From an uncultured Candidatus Saccharibacteria bacterium (GTDB taxonomy: Bacteria > Patescibacteriota > Saccharimonadia > Saccharimonadales > Saccharimonadaceae), in contig CAMPVQ010000001.1 of assembly GCA_946997535.1 (NCBI GenBank), positions 136,834-200,833 on the forward strand: a DNA stretch of 64,000 nt, in the 5' to 3' direction. The notes under the pieces were generated by a model. It was not told the origin of the DNA. It saw only the letters and a list, made by a program, of their open reading frames with translations, and made no database searches. Positions 54,077 to 61,518 of the stretch are shown here, one piece after another; the stretch's first letter is position 1; each line of letters begins with the position of its first letter. The translations under genes and the position numbers were made by a program.

Positions 54077-55029
54077 TATTTATCTCCTCCATCATTTGTC
54101 TTGTTTTGACTATCGCTACTATTTGACTGGCTGTCACTAGTCTTGGTGTCGCTAACCTTAGTACTACTAGACTTATCATCACTCGTCTTCTTATGACTAT
54201 CGAGTTTTGGCTTCTTTGGAGCATTGTCGTCATTTGGCTTACTATTAGCCTTACCATCAAATAGCTTCTTATCTACGCCCGGCGTGTTATCGCGTGAATC
54301 AGAAATCGTCTCATTCGGCACCTCAACCGACGTATTGCTAATGTTATAAGCAAAAATAATCGGATTATACTTTAAAGTTAACGTAAATGACAATCTACCA
54401 TTATCATCACCGTTTGATTTACCAGAGTAATCAGCTGAAACCGACACACCACTAAGCTTTACATCCTTAAAGATTGGCTCAACATGCTCTTTGTCATCCT
54501 TGTTTAGATGGTAATGAATCTTCGCCTTCTGCATAGTCAACTTAATCACGTTCAACGCTGAATAGCCACTAGTTTTAGCCTGCAACGTAATAGTCCCTGG
54601 TGCATTGCCGTATGCCTTAGATTGAACTAGCCCACTAATACGAAACGTACTGATCGTCATACTGTTCACCCCAGTTGGATTGAGCTTAGAGAGATAATCA
54701 AACACCAGTGTATAGTTCTCTTGTGTCTTTTTTAGCTTGCTAATCTGTTCTAGCTGATTCTGAATAGTCATGTACTCGTTCAATTCACCCGTACGCTGCT
54801 CTTTGGTGATTTTATTGCTGTAATTTTTAATATTGCCGTCAGCCACCGTCTTTACTACTGCGAGAGTAGTCAGAGTAGAAGTTAGAATAAACATAATAGT
54901 GCCACAAATTACCGTAATCAAGATGCTCACGCTAATCATAATGTTACGCTGCATACGCGCCTTAATTAAGCTAATCTTAACATCCGGCAAGAGGTTAATC
55001 TGTGGTATAGTTGGGTGATTTGAAGCCAT
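54076..55029 (-). CDS. pilN: PilN-like alignment protein
   Basis: A 317-aa protein beginning with the PilN signature (IPQINLLPDVKISLIKARMQR), one membrane helix (about 31-54), a coiled coil (QLEQISKLKKTQENY) and a fimbrial-assembly domain (SMTISTFRISG...). It has an unusually long Lys/Ser/Asp/Thr-rich C-terminal tail (about 255-317). The NLLP motif contacts PilM. It follows pilM with no gap. Confidence 0.85.
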   Translation of the reverse strand: MASNHPTIPQINLLPDVKISLIKARMQRNIMISVSILITVICGTIMFILTSTLTTLAVVKTVADGNIKNYSNKITKEQRTGELNEYMTIQNQLEQISKLKKTQENYTLVFDYLSKLNPTGVNSMTISTFRISGLVQSKAYGNAPGTITLQAKTSGYSALNVIKLTMQKAKIHYHLNKDDKEHVEPIFKDVKLSGVSVSADYSGKSNGDDNGRLSFTLTLKYNPIIFAYNISNTSVEVPNETISDSRDNTPGVDKKLFDGKANSKPNDDNAPKKPKLDSHKKTSDDKSSSTKVSDTKTSDSQSNSSDSQNKTNDGGDK

Positions 55030-56073
55030 TTAAATGCCAAGCCTTTCCGCTAAGCCAACAGTCACCGCCATTTGTGAACTAATTGGTGCTAGGCTTGCCT
55101 GCGCTGCAGATGGCACATTTACATGCTGCCATGGCGTAGCCACTTGCACTTGCAGACTCATTTTATCAGCAATAAACTCTGGGAAACCAGCCAAAACTGA
55201 AGTGTAACCACTAATCAAGATGCTATTCATCGTAGCGTTCTGATAACGGCCAGCAAAATAATTGATGGACTTAGTAAGCTCCAAAGCAAACTGACGTAAA
55301 GCCGGTTCAAGCGCACGCGCGAGCTGACCATTGAGGTTGGCCTCTGAAACGCCAAACTTTAAGACTAGTTGGCGCGCCTGAGCGTCATCAATATTAAGGT
55401 TCTGCTTTGCCATACGTACCAAAGTAGCTAGGCCAATTGGAATTGAGCGCACCAAGCGGGGCGCTGTACCAAGCGTGGCAATAATATCCGTCGCCATCTC
55501 GCCCATATCAACAATCAAACGGCCATCAGTTACGCCATCTGGCAAAAGTGAACGCACAATTGCGAGTGAGTCTGGCTCAATTGCCATCACACTAAAGCCC
55601 AACGACTCAATGAATTCTAGCCGCGACTCGGTGTAGTCGTTCTTGACGGCCATTATCATCACCTCAGTTTTATTACTATCGTTAACCGACTGGCCTAAAA
55701 TCGCCCAGTCCGCCTTCGACTCATCGACCTTTAATGGAATATAAGAAGATAATTGGTATTTGATGGCATTATTTAGTTCCTGACGCGAAGCATTCGGTAG
55801 TTCTACTACAGTAAAAAAGATTTTGTTGGTTGGAATGCCAATCGCAACATCGTGAGTTTTAATGTCTGACTGCTCAACTAGGCGAACAATCGCCTCGCCC
55901 AACTCACGACGGTCATGCTCCGCCGTCGATTCACTTAGCTTAGGGTCAATTGGCTGTACCCCATAATGCTTCAGCTCCCAGCCACTGCTGGAATGCGCTA
56001 GCTCAACCACACGAATGGCCGTCGTGCCGATATCTAGTGCGAAGAAGTTACCCACCGATTTACCAAAATTCAT
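55030..56073 (-). CDS. pilM: Actin-like pilus assembly protein
   Basis: A 347-aa FtsA/PilM-type ATPase: FFALDIGTTAIRVVEL (phosphate 1), LIVDMGEMATDIIAT (phosphate 2) and ILISGYTSVLAGFPEFIADKM (adenosine loop). It recruits PilN at the cytoplasmic face. ATG 56073 is chosen because TGT TATAAT lies exactly 6 nt upstream (leaderless). A TTG reading further up would lie inside that promoter. Head gene of the pilMNO-pilB unit. Confidence 0.9.
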   Translation of the reverse strand: MNFGKSVGNFFALDIGTTAIRVVELAHSSSGWELKHYGVQPIDPKLSESTAEHDRRELGEAIVRLVEQSDIKTHDVAIGIPTNKIFFTVVELPNASRQELNNAIKYQLSSYIPLKVDESKADWAILGQSVNDSNKTEVMIMAVKNDYTESRLEFIESLGFSVMAIEPDSLAIVRSLLPDGVTDGRLIVDMGEMATDIIATLGTAPRLVRSIPIGLATLVRMAKQNLNIDDAQARQLVLKFGVSEANLNGQLARALEPALRQFALELTKSINYFAGRYQNATMNSILISGYTSVLAGFPEFIADKMSLQVQVATPWQHVNVPSAAQASLAPISSQMAVTVGLAERLGI

Positions 56074-56079
56074 ACCGTA

Positions 56080-56132
56080 ATTATAACATAAACGCAATCA
56101 AAAACGCAATAAATTATAAAACATGTTAAAAT
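56080..56132. promoter_or_regulatory. Divergent leaderless promoters of pilM and ychF
   Basis: Minus strand: TGT TATAAT at 56085-56080, then 6 nt and the pilM ATG. Plus strand: TGT TAAAAT at 56127-56132, then 6 nt and the ychF ATG. Both are extended -10 boxes without good -35 elements. Confidence 0.7.
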
Positions 56133-56138
56133 AATATT

Positions 56139-57260
56139 ATGTTAAAAATTGCGATTGTGGGGCTACCAAACGTTGGCAAGTCTACCCTCTTTAACGCCCT
56201 CACTAATTCTGAGGTGCTGGCGGCAAATTACCCCTTTGCCACCATCGAGCCCAACACTGGTATCGTACCCGTGCCCGACCCGCGACTAACTAAATTATGC
56301 GAAATTTACGGCGCAAGCAAAATCGTCCCCGCGACGGTGGAGTTTGTTGACGTGGCTGGCCTGGTGGCTGGCGCAAGCAAAGGCGAAGGCTTGGGCAACA
56401 AGTTCCTCGCCAACATCCGTGAATGTGACGCTATCTGCCACGTAGTGCGCGCCTTCCATAACGACAGCATCCAGCGCGCTGACGGCACGACCACGGTTGA
56501 CCCGCAAAGTGACATTGAGGTTATCAACACCGAGCTCGCTCTCGCAGACGGCGCGACCATTGAAAAGCACTTGCCAAAGCTACAAAAGGAGGCCAAGGCC
56601 AACCCGAAACTCAAGGCCAAAGTCGCCTTCCTTGAGTCGGTCTACGACCAACTAATGCAGGGCAAGACACCGGCGGAGTTCAAGCAAACCCCAGCCGAAG
56701 ACCTCGCCGCCCAGCTCGACGGGCTCAACTTGCTATCAGCACTACCAGTGATTTACCTGTTTAACGTCGACGAAGCCACCTTGACCGACAGCGCCGCACA
56801 AGCCAAATTGATTGCCGCCGCGGCCGCCGCCACTGGCGTTGCCACCTCTGATATCCAAGCCGTCTTTGTCTCAGCTGAACTAGAAAGTGAGATTCGCTCA
56901 CTCAGCCCAGAAGAGGCAAAAGAACTACTGAGCGACTACGGCGTCAGCGACTCGGGGCTCAACCAACTGATTCGCGCCGCCTACCGCACGCTCGGCTTGC
57001 AGTCTTACCTCACTGCCGGCCCAAAGGAGGTCCACGCTTGGACCATCCACCAAGGTTGGACCGCGCCACAAGCTGCCGGCGTGATTCACACCGACTTTGA
57101 AAAGGGCTTTATTGCCGCGCAAATCGTCTCGTATCCTGACCTCGTGGCCGCCGGTTCCGAGGCTAACGCTCGCGCCGCTGGTAAATTGCGTACTGAAGGC
57201 AAAACCTACGTCATGCAGCCCGACGACATCGTTGAGTTCCGGTTCAACGTCTCAAAATAA
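56139..57260 (+). CDS. ychF: Ribosome-binding GTPase/ATPase YchF
   Basis: A 373-aa OBG-family protein: G1 GLPNVGKSTLFNAL (8-21), ANYPFATIEPNTG, G3 DVAGLVAGASKGEGLGN and the YchF-specific NVDEATLTD in place of the usual NKxD (ATP preference). The C-terminal TGS domain ends in YVMQPDDIVEFRFNV. Leaderless, with the -10 ending exactly 6 nt before the ATG. Confidence 0.95.
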   Translation: MLKIAIVGLPNVGKSTLFNALTNSEVLAANYPFATIEPNTGIVPVPDPRLTKLCEIYGASKIVPATVEFVDVAGLVAGASKGEGLGNKFLANIRECDAICHVVRAFHNDSIQRADGTTTVDPQSDIEVINTELALADGATIEKHLPKLQKEAKANPKLKAKVAFLESVYDQLMQGKTPAEFKQTPAEDLAAQLDGLNLLSALPVIYLFNVDEATLTDSAAQAKLIAAAAAATGVATSDIQAVFVSAELESEIRSLSPEEAKELLSDYGVSDSGLNQLIRAAYRTLGLQSYLTAGPKEVHAWTIHQGWTAPQAAGVIHTDFEKGFIAAQIVSYPDLVAAGSEANARAAGKLRTEGKTYVMQPDDIVEFRFNVSK

Positions 57261-57278
57261 CTAGCTAAAGACTACTTA

Positions 57279-57301
57279 AAAGCGCCCATCATGGGCGCTT
57301 A
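57279..57301. terminator. Bidirectional terminator between ychF and tlyA
   Basis: AAGCGCCCAT-C-ATGGGCGCTT, a 10-bp stem (fewer if the loop opens), flanked by A/T-rich sequence, between two convergent genes. Confidence 0.7.
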
Positions 57302-57312
57302 ATATTTATTCG

Positions 57313-58059
57313 CTAGTGGGCGGTCTTTTGTAGCAGATAAAACCGTTCTTGGTTGCCGTGCGCGCCCTTCACGGCACTGTCGGCTTTGGCCTTAATGACA
57401 AAATAAGCCTTCGACCACTGTTCAAAATCGTGTAAAATTTGTCGCCGCTCGGCGTTATTTTTAATGACGCCATGCGACTTCAGCCGCTCACCCACCTCAA
57501 ATTGCGGCTTTACCATGGCGGCAATCAGCGTCTGCGGGCCAGCCAACTGCCGCGCGATATGAGGCAAAATATCACGGAGCGAAATAAACGAAACATCAAT
57601 TACAATAATATCAATCGCTTGCGGGGTGGTAAAATCGCGAATGTCGGTCTTCTCGTGCAGATCAACCCGCGCATCTTGGCGCAACTTCGGGTGGAGTTGG
57701 TCGGTGCCCACATCCACGCAAATTGACTTCGTAGCGCCGCGACTAAGAGCGTAATCAGTAAAGCCGCCCGTGCTCGACCCAACATCCAGCACCACTTTAC
57801 CCTGAAAATTCAGCCCCAGCTGCTCGGCGACCGACTTTAGCTTCAGCCCAGCGCGCGACACAAACTGCTCATCCTGATGGAGTTGTACCGCGGCAAGGTC
57901 CTTCACAAAAAAGCCGGGCTTGGTGACCACGCGCCCCGCCACGGTAACTTTGCCTAAACGAATATACGACTCAGCCTGCGACCGTGACGCTACCAAGCCA
58001 AGCTGGAACACAGCTTGGTCAAGGCGGCGACCACGGTTCGGTTGAGTCGCTACTGGCAT
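57313..58059 (-). CDS. tlyA: TlyA-family rRNA methyltransferase
   Basis: A 248-aa protein with an N-terminal S4 RNA-binding domain (RLDQAVFQLGLVASRSQAESYIRLGKV...) and an FtsJ-like methyltransferase domain (VVLDVGSSTGGFTDYALSRGA, IDVSFISL, VKPQFEVG). The family 2'-O-methylates 16S/23S rRNA and is sometimes annotated as hemolysin. It begins 1 nt after the efp stop. Confidence 0.9.
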   Translation of the reverse strand: MPVATQPNRGRRLDQAVFQLGLVASRSQAESYIRLGKVTVAGRVVTKPGFFVKDLAAVQLHQDEQFVSRAGLKLKSVAEQLGLNFQGKVVLDVGSSTGGFTDYALSRGATKSICVDVGTDQLHPKLRQDARVDLHEKTDIRDFTTPQAIDIIVIDVSFISLRDILPHIARQLAGPQTLIAAMVKPQFEVGERLKSHGVIKNNAERRQILHDFEQWSKAYFVIKAKADSAVKGAHGNQERFYLLQKTAH

Positions 58060-58060
58060 G

Positions 58061-58624
58061 CTATTCCTTTACACGCTCGACATAATGGCCGTCGCGCGTA
58101 TCAACTTTAATGGTGTCGCCTACCTTAATAAACGCAGGCGTCTTGACCACAATACCGGTCTCCACTTTGGCATCCTTCTGAACGCTACTCGTGGTATCAC
58201 CTTTCACCACATCAGCCGCCTCAATTACCTTGAGTGGCACAGTGGTTGGGAGCTCCACGGCAATCACGCGGTCATCGAAGAACTGCAACTGAACTTCGGC
58301 GCCCTCGCGCATGTACTTTGGCACATCGTCGGCGTCTTCAAGTGGCAATTCAAACTGGTCGTAAGTATCTGGATTCATGAAATACACCGTAGTGTTATCA
58401 CTGTAAAGATACTGCGCCGGCTGGGTTGAAACCGTAGCGGCCTCAATCTTTTCCTGACCCTTGTAGGTCTTGGTGAGGGCATTGCCGCTGATTAACCCCT
58501 TGATTTTGACGGTGACAATTGAGCCGCCGCGACCCATTACCTTCTGATTGTAATCGGTGACGCGATATGGCTCGCCATTAATATTAATGAGACGGCCCTT
58601 CTTTAGGTCGGTTGGACTATACAT
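58061..58624 (-). CDS. efp: Elongation factor P
   Basis: A 187-aa EF-P relieving stalls at polyproline. KOW-like N domain (LKKGRLININGEPYRV), two OB domains and the conserved C-terminal TIKVDTRDGHYVERVKE. The tip loop, which in E. coli is PGKG with a modified Lys, reads VMGRGGS here, placing Arg at the tip as in EarP-rhamnosylated EF-P. An AAAGGGGAAAG Shine-Dalgarno precedes the chosen ATG. Confidence 0.93.
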   Translation of the reverse strand: MYSPTDLKKGRLININGEPYRVTDYNQKVMGRGGSIVTVKIKGLISGNALTKTYKGQEKIEAATVSTQPAQYLYSDNTTVYFMNPDTYDQFELPLEDADDVPKYMREGAEVQLQFFDDRVIAVELPTTVPLKVIEAADVVKGDTTSSVQKDAKVETGIVVKTPAFIKVGDTIKVDTRDGHYVERVKE

Positions 58625-58671
58625 CTTTCCCCTTTCCACAGGGGCGAAAACTTCCGCCTCTGCTTGATAAA

Positions 58672-58866
58672 TTAGTTAGCAACAAATGGTAGTAGCGCAA
58701 TGTGGCGGGCACGCTTGACGGCGACCGCGAGAGCGCGTTGGCTGCGGGCGCTGAGACCCGTCTTGCTACGTGGTTCAATCTGACCGTAGCTGTCAGTGTA
58801 ACGCTTCAATGAATCAGCGTCTTTGTAGTCAAAATACTTTGGTGACTGCTTCTTGAATTTCTTCAT
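58672..58866 (-). CDS. rpsR: 30S ribosomal protein S18
   Basis: A 64-aa S18: FDYKDADSLKRYTDSYGQIEPRSKTGLSARSQRAL is the core, and RHIALLPFV ends the protein. Third gene of rpsF-ssb-rpsR, with a Shine-Dalgarno before ATG. Confidence 0.95.
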   Translation of the reverse strand: MKKFKKQSPKYFDYKDADSLKRYTDSYGQIEPRSKTGLSARSQRALAVAVKRARHIALLPFVAN

Positions 58867-58881
58867 AATTCTCCTTCGTGA

Positions 58882-59313
58882 TTAAAATGGGATGTCTTTT
58901 AGCTCAATTGCACTAGCATCGCTGGCGCTAACTGGCGCTGGCGCGTCGACGCCTTCAGAGGTGCTAAAGCTGGTATCAACCGCATCACCGGCATTACCGC
59001 GGCCACCACCCACAAAGCTAAAATCGTCAACATTGACGTCTAGGCTCTGATGCGTCTGACCGTCACGGCCCGTAAACGAGCTTTGGCTGAGCGTGCCAGA
59101 GACAAACAGTGGTTGACCCTTCTTCATGTTCTTGGCAATCACCTCGCCGCGCTTGCCCCACATGCTGCAGTTAAGAAACATTGCGGTTTTATTGCCGCCG
59201 TTAAATGAGTTCACGGCGAGCGAAAACTTCGCAACTTGGTTACCATTTGGCGTGGTGCGCTGCTCTGGGTCAGCAGTTAGATTACCTAAAACTGATACCT
59301 TGCAAATTGACAT
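58882..59313 (-). CDS. ssb: Single-stranded DNA-binding protein
   Basis: A 143-aa SSB with an OB fold (VSVLGNLTADPEQRTTPNGN, KFSLAVN, WGKRGEVIAKNMKKGQ), a glycine/acidic linker and the acidic DIPF C-terminal tip that binds partners. Lies between rpsF and rpsR as in many bacteria. Confidence 0.95.
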   Translation of the reverse strand: MSICKVSVLGNLTADPEQRTTPNGNQVAKFSLAVNSFNGGNKTAMFLNCSMWGKRGEVIAKNMKKGQPLFVSGTLSQSSFTGRDGQTHQSLDVNVDDFSFVGGGRGNAGDAVDTSFSTSEGVDAPAPVSASDASAIELKDIPF

Positions 59314-59344
59314 ATTCCCCTTTACCCTTCTTAATTAATGATAA

Positions 59345-59716
59345 TTAGTCTTCTTTTTCGGCGTCGCTAGCACGAGCAGCACGCTTTGCCTTCTCTTCGG
59401 CAAGGCCGGCCTCTGCCTTGGCGTCAATCTTGGCCAAGAGATGACGGATGACGTCGCCGTTAATGTTGAGTACGCCCTCAATCTTGGCTGGAGCAGCGGC
59501 TGGGAGCTCTAGCTCGTAGACGCGATACACCGCGTGGGTCTCACCGTTAATCTTGTAAGCGAGTTCCTTGCGGCCCCACATTTCTTCTTTGACAATCTTG
59601 CCGCCGTTTGCAGCAATCAAGTCAGCAACAGTCTTGAGGCTTGGGTCGAGCTTAGACTCGAGTTCAGCCTTAAACAAGACTACTAGTTCGTAGCGTTTAA
59701 GCGCTTCGTTTGACAC
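59345..59716 (-). CDS. rpsF: 30S ribosomal protein S6
   Basis: A 123-aa S6 (KRYELVVLFKAELE, WGRKELAYKINGETHAVYRVYELE) with a charged C-terminal tail. Start GTG with AAAGGAGGAC upstream. Its 60-nt leader has a hairpin that may be a regulatory S6:S18 site. Confidence 0.93.
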   Translation of the reverse strand: MSNEALKRYELVVLFKAELESKLDPSLKTVADLIAANGGKIVKEEMWGRKELAYKINGETHAVYRVYELELPAAAPAKIEGVLNINGDVIRHLLAKIDAKAEAGLAEEKAKRAARASDAEKED

Positions 59717-59736
59717 ATGTCCTCCTTTGGATTAAA

Positions 59737-59765
59737 GCCACCTCTGACATGTCGACAGGGGTAGC
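59737..59765 (-). promoter_or_regulatory. Leader hairpin of rpsF (candidate S6:S18 site)
   Basis: On the transcript GCTACC pairs with GGTGGC, a single C-A mismatch follows, then CTG/CAG closes a 9-nt loop. Autoregulation of rpsF leaders by S6:S18 is established in other bacteria. The match to that motif here is not demonstrated. Confidence 0.35.
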
Positions 59766-59785
59766 AGGTTAACTTACCGAAGATA

Positions 59786-59814
59786 ATTATACCAAAATAT
59801 TGCCCTGCCGTCAA
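59786..59814 (-). promoter_or_regulatory. Promoter of rpsF-ssb-rpsR
   Basis: On the minus strand TTGACG (59814-59809), 17-bp spacer, TGG TATAAT (59791-59786). Start near 59779. Confidence 0.85.
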
Positions 59815-59899
59815 TATTTGACCAAACAAGAGTTATCTGGTAAAATGTGAGAGTTATTAAGTGTGCAAGAGGTCTTCGGATCGCACAGTAAGGAGTATT

Positions 59900-60163
59900 A
59901 TGCCATTAATTAAGTCAGCTATTAAGCAAATGAAGCAGGACCGCCGCCGCTACGCGCAAAACCTACGCACCAAGCGTGCCATGCGCGCCGCCGTCAAGGC
60001 ATTTGAGGCCGACCCAACCTTCGATACGCTACGCGCCGCCCAGAGCGCAGTTGACACCGCAGCCAAAAAGCATGTTCTAAGCAAGCAAGCTGCTGCCCGC
60101 CGCGTCAAGCATCTCGCCGCGTTCGCAAAAGAGCATGACGTCAAAATCGTTGCTGTTAAATAA
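59900..60163 (+). CDS. rpsT: 30S ribosomal protein S20
   Basis: An 87-aa S20 (PLIKSAIKQMKQDRRRYAQN, three-helix bundle, AARRVKHLAAF). ATG 59900 with AAGGAG upstream. The leader has GTGC...TTCG...GCAC, a hairpin closed on a UUCG tetraloop (59861-59884), perhaps for autoregulation. Confidence 0.93.
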   Translation: MPLIKSAIKQMKQDRRRYAQNLRTKRAMRAAVKAFEADPTFDTLRAAQSAVDTAAKKHVLSKQAAARRVKHLAAFAKEHDVKIVAVK

Positions 60164-60182
60164 TTTTTAATAGCCAAAGTTA

Positions 60183-60205
60183 AACCACCCTTGAAGGGTG
60201 GTTTT
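60183..60205. terminator. Bidirectional terminator between rpsT and holA
   Basis: AACCACCCT-TGA-AGGGTGGTT, a 9-bp stem plus TT, between convergent genes. The holA stop overlaps its right edge. Confidence 0.8.
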
Positions 60206-61154
60206 ATTGATGCCAACTAAGGAGCGCCAGTTCAACCGCGGTCCACGCTTCCGTTACTGCGCTGCGCCGGAGCTTTAAATCGAGCGCCAGCAGTTGCGCT
60301 ACCAGCCGTCGCACGGCTGCTTGTTGCGCGGCTGCCGTCTTGCCAAGGCATCGCAACATATTATTTGCATCACGCTGCTGGTAAGAGGTGAGCGAGCTCG
60401 CCGCCCCGTTCGCCGCGAGCGCTAGCGCGTGCACCTGCATCGCCACTAGCCCCATAAACCGAATCGCGTCCTCACCCGCCGCCGCCAGTTCGCGCAAATC
60501 TGCCTGCGCCACTACCGTGTCGCCCCTTAGAACCGCCGCCAGCACGCCAAAGGCGTTGGCCGCGAGGTCGGGCGTAATGTAGCGCTGCACGTCTGCTGCC
60601 GTCAGGGGTCGACCGAGGTAGCTGAGGCGCTGGATGGCTTCAGCAAGCGCCGTCCGCGGGTCATCCGCCCCACCAAGGCGCCGAATGAGTTCCGCCTGCG
60701 CCGCACTATCGAGCTTCACCTGATGCGTCTGACAGAGTTCGCGCACGGTTTCGGCCAGTACCGCCGGCGTGACACGCGTGAGGGTGAACTTCTTCACCGT
60801 GCAAACTGTACTGAGAGCTTGGTAAACCTTGGTACGCGTTAAATTATGAACGTTTTTCGTGTCACTCGGCAAGTCGAGCAATATCACGCCCGTAGTCTCG
60901 GGCACTTTAGACAAATTAGCCGCTAGCGCCTCAAGGTTAGCAGCACTCGCGAGTACGCCCCGCACCACGATAAGCTGCACCGGGTCAAGCAAGCTAACCG
61001 CCAGTAAGTGTTCAAGCAGCGCACTCACCGTCAACTCACCAGCATCGAGCCGACGCACCACCGCGCCCGTGTGTTGCGCCATAAACTCTCGTGTCGCCCG
61101 CGCCACCGCCTGCGTGATGGCATACTCGTCGTCGCCGTAATAAAATTCCTTCAC
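60204..61154 (-). CDS. holA: DNA polymerase III delta subunit
   Basis: A 316-aa clamp-loader subunit. FYYGDDEYAITQAV opens an AAA+-like domain without a functional Walker A, VILLDLPSDTKN sits at the Walker B position, and a helical C-terminal collar follows (FMGLVAMQVHALALAAN...). Location next to rpsT is common. GTG start, with TGT TATAAT 7 nt upstream (leaderless). The opposite strand of this promoter region drives the DGR template RNA. Confidence 0.87.
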   Translation of the reverse strand: MKEFYYGDDEYAITQAVARATREFMAQHTGAVVRRLDAGELTVSALLEHLLAVSLLDPVQLIVVRGVLASAANLEALAANLSKVPETTGVILLDLPSDTKNVHNLTRTKVYQALSTVCTVKKFTLTRVTPAVLAETVRELCQTHQVKLDSAAQAELIRRLGGADDPRTALAEAIQRLSYLGRPLTAADVQRYITPDLAANAFGVLAAVLRGDTVVAQADLRELAAAGEDAIRFMGLVAMQVHALALAANGAASSLTSYQQRDANNMLRCLGKTAAAQQAAVRRLVAQLLALDLKLRRSAVTEAWTAVELALLSWHQ

Positions 61155-61172
61155 TACTTTAATTATAACATC

Positions 61173-61201
61173 TTGCCAAATTATTTAAGCTGGAGCATAA
61201 T
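61173..61201 (+). promoter_or_regulatory. Promoter of the DGR template RNA
   Basis: TTGCCA (61173-61178), 17-bp spacer, CATAAT (61196-61201), pointing into the TR. Expected start near 61208. It lies back to back with the holA -10 at 61162-61167. Confidence 0.75.
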
Positions 61202-61207
61202 AAAGAT

Positions 61208-61510
61208 GAACTTCGGTTCACGCGGTAGTCGATTCGACAGCGCGAGGGGTTTGAATGATTCTTTAAGGGTCGGCTTTGTCATCCTATCCTTGGTTCAACC
61301 GTGGCGGCAACTATAACAATGGTTCGAACGCCGGGTTGTTCTATACGAACGATAACAATGGCAACGCCAACAACAACAACGCGTTCCGCGTTGCTCTCGT
61401 GCCTGCCCTGCAATACACACCAAAGCTAGTAATAGCATGCCTAGTAAACTTGCGGGCGAACGGCAACGATGTGTGTCTAGATAACCGCATTTGCTACCAA
61501 AGGTAGCATA
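61208..61510 (+). ncRNA. DGR template RNA (TR transcript)
   Basis: Predicted non-coding RNA holding the TR plus flanks. After the TR, ACACAC (61415-61420) can pair with GTGTGT (61471-61476) around a GCTA-GTAA-TAGC hairpin (61425-61436). A TGCTACC-AAA-GGTAGCA hairpin (61492-61508) lies near the RT stop. Template RNAs of DGRs are known to need structured flanks for cDNA priming. Ends are inferred. The short open frame starting TTG at 61276 is just the TR read as codons. Confidence 0.65.
61278..61413 (+). repeat. DGR template repeat (TR)
   Basis: A 136-bp sequence aligning without gaps to 63487-63622 (reverse strand). By my count it has 34 adenines, 17 of which are replaced in the VR, and no non-adenine position differs. 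Thirteen codons change, mostly AAC to Gly, Ser, Tyr or Leu. The 3' end, from GCGTTCCGCG to CTGCAA, is identical in both and acts as the initiation-of-homing region. Confidence 0.95.
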
Positions 61511-61518
61511 GACATGGC

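Noticed and set aside
61276..61506. Plus-strand ORF over the TR (76 aa) as a protein gene
   Set aside because: It is the TR read as codons, starts with TTG, lacks a ribosome binding site, and its sequence is explained as the mutagenesis template.
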